Assembly: GCA_031263875.1 (NCBI GenBank)
Contig: JAISEX010000151.1
Coordinates: forward strand, 1 to 5,387
Reading direction: 5' to 3'
DNA: 5,387 nt
DNA from: Eubacteriales Family XIII. Incertae Sedis bacterium
Lineage (GTDB): Bacteria > Bacillota > Clostridia > Peptostreptococcales > Anaerovoracaceae
In this document: one piece after another, positions 1-4,851 of the stretch
How positions within the stretch are numbered: the stretch's first letter is position 1
Layout: every line of letters begins with the position of its first letter
The notes under the pieces: generated by a model
The model's database searches: none
What the model was told of the DNA's origin: nothing
What the model saw: the letters and a program-made list of their open reading frames with translations, nothing else
Program-made: the position numbers and the translations under genes

Positions 1-17
1 ATTTTGCAACGGGAAAT

Positions 18-48
18 AAAAAAAGAGCCCCCGCGTAAATGAGGGCTC
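18..48 (-). terminator. Rho-independent terminator, possibly an attenuator
   Basis: Read on the minus strand, an 8-bp stem (positions 48-41 with 32-25: GAGCCCUC against GGGGGCUC, one U-G wobble) closes an 8-nt loop and is followed by seven U residues (24-18). This is a textbook intrinsic terminator. It lies 21 nt past the stop codon of the small minus-strand ORF. It either ends that short transcript or acts as the attenuator of genes beyond the left edge. The second reading is supported by an alternative pairing: RNA 98-92 (GCUCCUC), inside the peptide gene, is complementary to 51-45 (GGGGAGC), which includes part of the terminator's 5' arm. Confidence 0.85.
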
Positions 49-69
49 CCCACAAAACGGACAAGCGGC

Positions 70-162
70 CTAGCCGCCGATATCCGAAGGCGAGGAGCGG
101 CTGCCGCGGCGACAACAGGGCGATAATTCCGATTCATGTGAGTATAAAAAAATTTGCGTCAT
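70..162 (-). CDS. 30-aa Cys-Cys leader peptide (putative attenuator ORF)
   Basis: This short ORF starts at ATG 162 behind an exceptionally strong Shine-Dalgarno run (minus strand 176-166, repeated AGGAGG) and ends at TAG 72-70. The 30-residue product has Cys-Cys-Arg-Arg at residues 16-19 and a Ser-rich tail ending Asp-Ile-Gly-Gly. I recognise no family. A longer in-frame ORF exists upstream, but the SD and the promoter at 213-240 fix this start. The ORF sits between that promoter and an intrinsic terminator, the classic layout of a transcription-attenuation leader. The tandem UGU codons at 117-112 would put a stalled ribosome just upstream of the candidate antiterminator strand at 98-92. A hairpin (77-73 with 69-65) also surrounds the stop codon. 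Cysteine sensing is inferred; tandem CGC Arg codons follow directly, so arginine cannot be excluded. It could instead be an independent small functional peptide. Confidence 0.65.
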   Translation of the reverse strand: MTQIFLYSHESELSPCCRRGSRSSPSDIGG

Positions 163-179
163 TTGCTCCTCCTCCTTTT

Positions 180-202
180 TAATTCCTATTTTAATAATAG
201 GT
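180..202 (-). promoter_or_regulatory. Palindromic operator-like element, left copy
   Basis: On the minus strand this 23-nt stretch contains CCTATT, five bases, then AATAGG (core CCTA-N9-TAGG). It begins about 6 nt downstream of the predicted transcription start and ends just before the SD. It matches the element at 3523-3545 at 18 of 23 positions without gaps, in the same orientation and position relative to transcription. Such AT-rich palindromes recall operators of Rrf2-type repressors such as CymR/IscR, but I cannot confirm the regulator. Confidence 0.55.
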
Positions 203-212
203 AATTTAGTAT

Positions 213-240
213 ATATTACATCGCGAGAATTTTTTGTCAA
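213..240 (-). promoter_or_regulatory. Sigma-70/sigma-A promoter for the minus-strand leader
   Basis: On the minus strand a perfect TTGACA (240-235) is followed by 16 nt and TAATAT (218-213). The predicted start is near 206, giving a short leader of about 43 nt before the small ORF. It diverges from the metal-resistance promoter at 342-369. Confidence 0.75.
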
Positions 241-341
241 GACTTTTCGGGCGACAAACCTAGACGGCAGATATTTTATGGAGAGCTGATTTATCGTTAG
301 GGGCCTAAAGAGTGCCCAAAACAGCGGATCGAAAATTTTGC

Positions 342-369
342 TTGACACAATATGGTTTTGCATTATCAT
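342..369 (+). promoter_or_regulatory. Sigma-70/sigma-A promoter of the metal-efflux operon
   Basis: A perfect TTGACA (342-347), a 16-nt spacer and TATCAT (364-369, one mismatch to TATAAT) lie 41 nt upstream of the repressor start codon. No other good promoter is visible before the next two genes, which sit close together, so the three genes are probably one transcript. Confidence 0.7.
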
Positions 370-378
370 ATAAATGAT
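365..378 (+). promoter_or_regulatory. Putative ArsR/CadC-family operator
   Basis: ATCAT (365-369), four bases, then ATGAT (374-378) form a perfect AT-rich inverted repeat over the -10 box and start site. ArsR/SmtB-family repressors bind AT-rich imperfect palindromes at this place in their own promoters, so autoregulation by the downstream repressor is the natural reading. The arms are short, so the exact limits are uncertain. Confidence 0.5.
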
Positions 379-410
379 TGCTTATTTATTTATACTTTTG
401 AGGTGATATT

Positions 411-788
411 ATGCCCGCGGACATCATTCCCGGAGGGGACGACGCGCTGAGCTGTTGCAATACTATCCACGAGGACACAGTCCGGCAGGTTCGAGCCGGG
501 TTGTCCAGCGACGTACAGCTAAAGAGTACGGCGGAAATGTTCAAGGCGGTCAGCGATCCGACGCGGCTAAAAATCATCAACGCGCTTATCCTGTCGGAGA
601 TGTGCGTCTGCGACATTGCAGCGCTGATGGATATGACGCAGCCCGCCGTGTCCCACCACTTAAAAGTGCTGCGGCAGTTGCAGCTTGTCAAATACCGCAG
701 GGAGGGCAAAATCGTCTATTACGCGCTCGACGACGAACACGTCCGCAACGTGTTCTATCAGGGGTTGCTGCACGCAAGTGAGCGTTAA
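411..788 (+). CDS. cadC: ArsR/SmtB-family metal-sensing repressor, CadC-like
   Basis: This 125-aa winged-helix repressor should bind the operon promoter without metal and release it when Zn, Cd or Pb binds. The start is fixed by a SD matching eight bases of the anti-SD (GAGGTGAT, 400-407). The core runs from about residue 36; the recognition helix lies near 76-88 (Thr-Gln-Pro-Ala-Val-Ser-His-His-Leu) and the wing near 94-106. Two metal sites of the family are visible. The CadC-type alpha3N site has the Cys-Val-Cys-Asp signature (Cys65, Cys67) plus a Cys pair in the N-terminal arm (Cys15, Cys16). The CzrA/SmtB-type alpha5 site aligns as Asp108, His110, His121 and Glu124. Length is normal for CadC. 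It is first in the operon, 34 nt before the HMA gene. The symbol is by family resemblance; the exact inducer (Cd, Pb or Zn) cannot be read from sequence. Confidence 0.9.
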   Translation: MPADIIPGGDDALSCCNTIHEDTVRQVRAGLSSDVQLKSTAEMFKAVSDPTRLKIINALILSEMCVCDIAALMDMTQPAVSHHLKVLRQLQLVKYRREGKIVYYALDDEHVRNVFYQGLLHASER

Positions 789-822
789 AAAATTCATAAC
801 CATAATAAAAGAGCTAACTCTT

Positions 823-1047
823 ATGGCTGTCACAAAAACCTATTTTCTGGAGAACCTGTGCTGTGAAAAATGCGCCGCCGCTATCGAACGCGATGTCCGC
901 GCTCTCGCGGGGGTACAAAGCGCCGAGGTCGATTTCTCAAGCACATCAATAGCTGTCGTCTTTGATGCTGACCCGGAGGCAATCTTCAAGTCAGTCGCCT
1001 CAATCGCGTCTGAAATTGACGAGGATATTGTAACGAAAGAGATCTAA
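823..1047 (+). CDS. Stand-alone heavy-metal-associated (HMA) domain protein
   Basis: This 74-aa cytosolic protein is a single ferredoxin-like HMA domain, of the type that binds soft metal ions and passes them to P-type ATPases. The metal loop is Leu-Cys-Cys-Glu-Lys-Cys (Cys13, Cys14, Cys17), a CxxC motif with an extra Cys in front. The domain pattern continues through Gly30-Val31 and Val36-Asp37-Phe38 to the C-terminus. It closely resembles the N-terminal domain of the ATPase that follows 18 nt downstream, including a similar ending (Asp-Ile-Val-Thr-Lys-Glu here, Glu-Ile-Val-Val-Thr-Glu there), which suggests domain duplication or a split tandem HMA region. ATG 823 gives a normal HMA N-terminus, but its SD is weak. 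A GTG at 778, overlapping the repressor gene, would add 15 residues. A metallochaperone or metal-buffer role is inferred from family and position. Confidence 0.87.
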   Translation: MAVTKTYFLENLCCEKCAAAIERDVRALAGVQSAEVDFSSTSIAVVFDADPEAIFKSVASIASEIDEDIVTKEI

Positions 1048-1065
1048 GGGGGATGAGGCGTTAAG

Positions 1066-3189
1066 ATGGAGGCCGTTATACGCAAGGAATATATCCTAGA
1101 CGGGCTGTGCTGCGCGATGTGCGCCGAGAAAATGCAGAAGCGCATCAGAAAGCTGGAGGGCGTAAATGCCGCTTCCATTGATTTCGCCACACAAAAGCTG
1201 TCGCTCGAAATCGGCGACAGCGGCAAGCTCGACGCGATTATCACCGCGGCAAGCCGGATAGTAAAGCAATATGAGCCGGAAATCGTTGTGACTGAAACGA
1301 CGGCGGAGAGAAATTTCGCGAGAGCAAAAAATAACATGAGCCTCAGAAGCACTCTGAGGTACGCGCTAATCGGCGCGGGCGCGGTTTTATTTTCCGCGGG
1401 CATGATATTCGAGCCCAACCGGGGCATCGAACTCGCGCTGTTCCTCTCCGCCTATGTTTTAATCGGCGGGGACGTAGTTTTGAGCGCTCTGAGAAATATC
1501 GCAAAGGGACAGGTTTTCGATGAAAATTTCCTGATGAGCATCGCTACCATCGGGGCGTTCGCAATCGGCGAGTACCCGGAGGGCGCCGCGGTTATGCTGT
1601 TTTTCAAAATCGGCGAAATATTCGAGCGCATCGCGGTTGGACGCTCCCGCAGGTCGATTACCGCCTTGATGGATATCCGCCCGGACTACGCCAATCTCAA
1701 AACAGGCGAAAAACTGAAACGGGTTTCACCGGAAGAAGTCACGCCCGGCGCGTTGATTGTAGTCCGCCCCGGCGAGAAAGTGCCGCTTGACGGGATTGTG
1801 ACGGATGGAAATTCCGCGCTCGACACCTCCGCGCTGACGGGCGAATCACTGCCGCGCGACGTCAAACCGGGCGCGGAGGTTTTGTCCGGCTCGTTGAATA
1901 AGAATGGGCTGCTTACAATCAAAGTCACAAAAGCGTTCAGAGAGTCCGCCGTATCGAAAATACTGGAACTCGTTGGGAACGCAAGCTCGCGCAAATCAAA
2001 GGTTGAAAACTTCATCACCAGGTTCGCGCGGTATTATACGCCCGCCGTAGTCATCGCGGCGGCGGCGCTGGCGGTCATTCCTCCCCTTGCCGTGCCGGGC
2101 GCGGTCTTTTCGGAATGGCTGCCGCGCGCACTGGTATTCCTTGTCGTGTCCTGCCCCTGCGCTCTCGTGATTTCGATTCCCCTGAGTTTCTTCGGCGGTA
2201 TCGGCGGCGCGTCGCGCAACGGCATCCTCGTCAAAGGAAGCAACTATTTGGAGGCGCTCAATGACGTAGACACCGTGGTTTTCGATAAAACAGGGACGCT
2301 GACGCAAGGCGTATTCACGGTAACAGACATTGTCCCCGCCGGAGGTTTCAGCTCCGATGAACTGATACGGCTTGCCGCCCGCGCAGAGAGCGCATCCACA
2401 CACCCGATTGCGGTTTCAATCCTCAAGGCTTACGGTCAAAGCACTCCAATGCCAAACGGTATTATTGAGGAATTAGCGGGTTTTGGCGTCCGCGCTCTGA
2501 TCGACGGCAGGACGGTTCTCGCCGGGAACGCGAATCTGCTCGCGAACATCGATTTCCCCGCCGCGGATGTTTTCGGCACAGCCGTTTATATTGCGGTTGA
2601 CGGCAAATACGCCGGCCGCATCATCATTGCGGATATCGTGAAGCCCGACAGCAAGCAGGCCATCGCCGCGCTCAAACGGGCGGGGGTGAGGAACACCGTA
2701 ATGCTCACCGGGGACAATAAGGCGGCCGGCGAACGGACGGCGGCGGAACTTGGCCTCGATGAAGTTATTTCCGGACTGCTCTCTCATCAGAAGGTGGAAA
2801 AGCTTGAGGAACTGGAGCGCGGCAAAACGACGAAAGGGAAGCTCGTCTTTGTCGGCGACGGAATCAACGACGCGCCCGTCCTCGCCCGCGCGGATGTCGG
2901 AATAGCAATGGGCGGCGTGGGCTCCGATGCGGCGATAGAGTCGGCGGACGTGGTTTTGATGACCGACGAGCCGTCAAAAGTGGTTACGGCTATCCAAATA
3001 GCCCGAAAGACGAAAGCTATCGTGTGGCAAAACATAATATTCGCTCTCTGGGTTAAAGCGGTTATCCTCGTTTTAGGCGCACTGGGCATGGCGAATATGT
3101 GGTCGGCGGTGTTCGGAGACGTCGGCGTTGCCGTTATCGCGATTTTAAACGCTATGCGGGCGATGCGATATGTACGCGCCCCTGTTTGA
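1066..3189 (+). CDS. cadA: P1B-type Cd/Zn/Pb-exporting ATPase
   Basis: This complete 707-aa inner-membrane pump uses ATP to export soft divalent metals. A GAGG SD at 1055-1058 supports the start. An N-terminal HMA domain (about 1-75) has Cys15-Cys16-x-x-Cys19. Hydrophobic segments lie near 98-117, 121-141, 155-182, 322-345, 353-377 and 652-698. P-type ATPase motifs occur in order: Thr-Gly-Glu-Ser (258-261), Cys-Pro-Cys in the membrane (363-365), Asp-Lys-Thr-Gly-Thr with the phosphorylated Asp407, His446-Pro447, Thr-Gly-Asp-Asn (548-551) and Gly-Asp-Gly-Ile-Asn-Asp (597-602). Lys664 and Asp685 in the last two helices have the same 21-residue spacing as Lys693 and Asp714 of E. coli ZntA, marking the Zn/Cd/Pb (P1B-2) subgroup rather than Cu pumps. 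Length fits CadA. It is the last gene of the operon, under the CadC-like repressor. No truncation or frameshift is seen. Preference among Cd, Zn and Pb is not resolvable. Confidence 0.96.
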   Translation: MEAVIRKEYILDGLCCAMCAEKMQKRIRKLEGVNAASIDFATQKLSLEIGDSGKLDAIITAASRIVKQYEPEIVVTETTAERNFARAKNNMSLRSTLRYALIGAGAVLFSAGMIFEPNRGIELALFLSAYVLIGGDVVLSALRNIAKGQVFDENFLMSIATIGAFAIGEYPEGAAVMLFFKIGEIFERIAVGRSRRSITALMDIRPDYANLKTGEKLKRVSPEEVTPGALIVVRPGEKVPLDGIVTDGNSALDTSALTGESLPRDVKPGAEVLSGSLNKNGLLTIKVTKAFRESAVSKILELVGNASSRKSKVENFITRFARYYTPAVVIAAAALAVIPPLAVPGAVFSEWLPRALVFLVVSCPCALVISIPLSFFGGIGGASRNGILVKGSNYLEALNDVDTVVFDKTGTLTQGVFTVTDIVPAGGFSSDELIRLAARAESASTHPIAVSILKAYGQSTPMPNGIIEELAGFGVRALIDGRTVLAGNANLLANIDFPAADVFGTAVYIAVDGKYAGRIIIADIVKPDSKQAIAALKRAGVRNTVMLTGDNKAAGERTAAELGLDEVISGLLSHQKVEKLEELERGKTTKGKLVFVGDGINDAPVLARADVGIAMGGVGSDAAIESADVVLMTDEPSKVVTAIQIARKTKAIVWQNIIFALWVKAVILVLGALGMANMWSAVFGDVGVAVIAILNAMRAMRYVRAPV

Positions 3190-3479
3190 ATAGACTTAAC
3201 AGGGAGAGGGGGATCTCACCCCCGCTTCGCATATCTCCAAAACCATCGGCACAAGCGCGCTTTTTAAGTTTTTCGGGCAACGGAAATCGGATGCCACACC
3301 CCCCGCCATGTGGTTTCATGAGCTATATGTTTTTGGAGTGAATTTTTTAACAGCAATACAATTTTTTACTAATTCTAATCACAGACCAACTTACAATGCG
3401 CTTCGTATCACATAAATAGAAAAAGATATTTTCCATCCTTAGGCTTTCATCTTTAATCAGTGATTTCTTCAGGTACATA
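3190..3479 (+). other. Intergenic region with no convincing gene
   Basis: I find no ORF with a SD or recognisable product. The first part (to about 3340) is GC-mixed and holds a GGGGG/CCCCC inverted repeat (3208-3212 with 3219-3223) without a U-run, plus a longer imperfect inverted repeat, CTCCAAAACCAT at 3235-3246 against ATGTTTTTGGAG at 3327-3338 (11 of 12 pairs). The rest is AT-rich with no clear structure. No clear terminator for the ATPase gene is visible. The first part could be a repeat remnant. Confidence 0.5.
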
Positions 3480-3507
3480 TTGACATCCGCGAAACGGATG
3501 ATATTAT
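3480..3507 (+). promoter_or_regulatory. Sigma-70/sigma-A promoter of the ABC transporter operon
   Basis: A perfect TTGACA (3480-3485) is followed by 16 nt and TATTAT (3502-3507, one mismatch), with an extended -10 TGA immediately upstream (3499-3501). The predicted start is near 3514. The spacer contains a perfect inverted repeat, listed separately. Confidence 0.78.
3484..3500 (+). promoter_or_regulatory. Inverted repeat within the promoter spacer, putative operator
   Basis: CATCCG (3484-3489), CGAAA, then CGGATG (3495-3500) form a perfect 6-bp inverted repeat between the -35 and -10 boxes. A protein bound there would block RNA polymerase. The regulator is unknown. It is unrelated in sequence to the palindrome at 3521-3543. 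Confidence 0.4.
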
Positions 3508-3522
3508 ATTGCCAGTAAATAT

Positions 3523-3545
3523 ACCTATTAAAAACGTAGGTATTA
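3523..3545 (+). promoter_or_regulatory. Palindromic operator-like element, right copy
   Basis: ATACCTA (3521-3527), nine bases, then TAGGTAT (3537-3543) is a perfect 7-bp inverted repeat that starts about 7 nt past the predicted transcription start. Over 23 nt it matches the minus-strand element at 180-202 at 18 positions with no gap. Its place overlapping the start region suits a repressor operator; as RNA it could also fold into a 5'-leader hairpin. An Rrf2/CymR-like regulator is a guess from the motif style. Confidence 0.58.
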
Positions 3546-3572
3546 TATGTAATAAAAGGGCGGTAAGGAACG

Positions 3573-3656
3573 ATGCGTATTTTGTTTGCGCCATATGTGT
3601 TTTTATATGCCCAGGTACTAAATGACGTTTCGTCTGGTCGATGTCAAGGCTGTTGA
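3573..3656 (+). CDS. 27-aa leader peptide ending in Arg-Cys-Gln-Gly-Cys
   Basis: This small ORF starts at ATG 3573 after an AAGGA SD (3565-3569) and ends at TGA 3654-3656. The peptide is hydrophobic at the N-terminus and ends Gly-Arg-Cys-Gln-Gly-Cys, so two of its last four codons are UGU. It lies between the promoter at 3480 and a hairpin with a U-run at 3686-3705, upstream of the binding-protein gene. The arrangement parallels the minus-strand leader at 70-162, also behind a copy of the 23-nt element. I infer a cysteine-responsive leader peptide for a sulfur-compound importer. A convincing antiterminator is less clear here than on the left: the best I see is GTTTGC (3584-3589) with GCAAAC (3692-3697). 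The product matches no family I know. Confidence 0.55.
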   Translation: MRILFAPYVFLYAQVLNDVSSGRCQGC

Positions 3657-3685
3657 AATTAAAGAAAAAGCGCATACTCAAAGCG

Positions 3686-3705
3686 AAAAAGGCAAACGCC
3701 TTTTT
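3686..3705 (+). terminator. Intrinsic terminator-like hairpin in the transporter leader
   Basis: AAAAAGGC (3686-3693), loop AAAC, then GCCTTTTT (3698-3705) form a perfect 8-bp hairpin whose 3' arm ends in a run of five U. Only three pairs are G-C, so termination may be partial, as expected of an attenuator in front of a gene that must be expressed. It lies 30 nt after the leader-peptide stop and 33 nt before the binding-protein start. Confidence 0.55.
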
Positions 3706-3738
3706 GGACATTACAACTACGAAAAGGAGCGATATCAA

Positions 3739-4824
3739 ATGAAACGTGTTCTCGCACTTCTTTTTACCGCCTTGGCCGCGGTCGGACTGTTCTCGGCGGA
3801 CTATGCCGCGGCAGCGGCTTCCGTGCCGGAAAAGGGCAAACTTGAAAAAACATCATTCAACCTGGGGCATCTCAATTCGACCGCGCATCTGCTGGCGTTC
3901 GTCGCGGCGGAAGAGGGCTACTTCAAGGGAGAGGGCTTGACTGTCACGCTCAATCAGTTCGCCTCCGCGGGGGAACTGGTATCGGGTTTGGAGGGCGGTC
4001 AGCTTGACGCGGCGTTTGTCGGTTCTGTGCCGACTATCACCAATCAAGCGGCGGGGCACGACATTACCATCTTCGGCGGAGCGATGACCAATGGTCACGG
4101 CTATGTCATCAAATCAGGCTTAGTGCCGAACGGCTTCGTTGAGGGCGATATATCCATACTCAAAGGCAAAAACATCGCATCCGTCAAAAACAGCGTTCAG
4201 GACTACGAGCTGCTCGTTCTGCTAAAAAACAACGGTATTGAAATCGGCGAGGGAGCGGGCAAAGCCAACGTAGTCTACTTCGAGAGCCAGAAAGACGCGT
4301 ATAACGCCTTGGCCGGCAATGAGATTGACGCCGCGTCCGTATATTCGCCCTACGCATCGGTAGCGCAATCGGCGGGGCACAAGGTCGTCTACTACTGCAA
4401 CGAGAAAGACGAATTCAAAGACCAGCCCTGCTGCCGCCAAGTCGCTTTGACTAGCGCGCTGAAGGCCAATCCAAACCTCTACACGGCGTTTGAGCGGGCG
4501 TTGATAAAGGCTTACAAATTTTCACAGGAGAATAAGAGCGCAACGATTGACGACGTGGCGAAATACATCACGATCGAGAAATCGCAAATCGAGTACGAGG
4601 TTTACGGCGGTCACGCGCAGTCTGTGCCTGACCCAGACCACAATGGGACAGTTCACCTCAAAGAGGGAGTGGTCGAGTTCGGGTATACGGGCGGAACGGA
4701 CTACGACATTGAAAAACTCTACAACACGAGCGTTTATGAAACCGCGTTGTCACAACTGCTTGCGGATAACCCTGACGACAGCGTATATAAATCGCTGAAG
4801 GAACACTTCGAGTCCGCAAACTAA
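3739..4824 (+). CDS. NitT/TauT-family ABC transporter substrate-binding protein
   Basis: This 361-aa exported solute receptor delivers a small anion or nutrient to an ABC importer; the family covers sulfonates/taurine, nitrate and thiamine-precursor pyrimidines (SsuA/TauA/NMT1-like). The AAAGGAG SD (3723-3729) fixes the start at ATG 3739; an in-frame ATG at 3622 lies inside the leader ORF and upstream of the hairpin. Residues 1-27 are a signal peptide (Lys-Arg, hydrophobic core, Ala-rich end) with no lipobox Cys, so a soluble periplasmic protein is likely. Family features include the ligand-site segment near 44-62 (His-Leu-Asn-Ser-Thr-Ala-His to Glu-Gly-Tyr-Phe), Gly-Gln-Leu-Asp-Ala-Ala-Phe-Val-Gly (87-95) and a second-lobe Glu-Ile-Asp-Ala-Ala (195-199). 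A Pro-Cys-Cys-Arg-Gln motif occupies 230-234. It is followed 27 nt later by the ATPase gene. An organosulfur substrate is inferred from the Cys-rich leader. Confidence 0.88.
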   Translation: MKRVLALLFTALAAVGLFSADYAAAAASVPEKGKLEKTSFNLGHLNSTAHLLAFVAAEEGYFKGEGLTVTLNQFASAGELVSGLEGGQLDAAFVGSVPTITNQAAGHDITIFGGAMTNGHGYVIKSGLVPNGFVEGDISILKGKNIASVKNSVQDYELLVLLKNNGIEIGEGAGKANVVYFESQKDAYNALAGNEIDAASVYSPYASVAQSAGHKVVYYCNEKDEFKDQPCCRQVALTSALKANPNLYTAFERALIKAYKFSQENKSATIDDVAKYITIEKSQIEYEVYGGHAQSVPDPDHNGTVHLKEGVVEFGYTGGTDYDIEKLYNTSVYETALSQLLADNPDDSVYKSLKEHFESAN

Positions 4825-4851
4825 GTAAAAAATACAGAGAGGGAATTTGCC

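Noticed and set aside
70..369. 99-codon minus-strand ORF extending the small leader peptide upstream
   Set aside because: It runs through the TTGACA promoter at 213-240 and lacks a SD; the strong SD at 176-166 points to the internal ATG at 162.
685..822. Upstream extension of the HMA protein (ATG 685 or GTG 778)
   Set aside because: Most of it lies in another frame of the repressor gene and resembles nothing; ATG 823 gives a standard HMA start. GTG 778 remains possible but has no well-placed SD.
1996..2403. Minus-strand ORFs within the ATPase gene
   Set aside because: They are opposite-strand shadows of a GC-biased coding region, low in complexity and without start signals.
3208..3223. GGGGG/CCCCC hairpin as terminator of the efflux operon
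   Set aside because: It has only five pairs and no U-run follows, so it does not meet the intrinsic terminator pattern.
3152..3319. 55-codon minus-strand ORF across the ATPase 3' end and the following spacer
   Set aside because: It has no SD and no recognisable family, and it overlaps the coding end of the ATPase gene; it may just reflect the repeat-like composition there.
3235..3338. Calling the imperfect inverted repeat a MITE
   Set aside because: No target-site duplication or known terminal motif is visible, so only a possible repeat is reported.
3622..3738. N-terminal extension of the binding protein from ATG 3622
   Set aside because: It overlaps the leader ORF, has no SD, crosses the hairpin at 3686-3705 and would bury the signal peptide; ATG 3739 has a good SD and a normal signal sequence.
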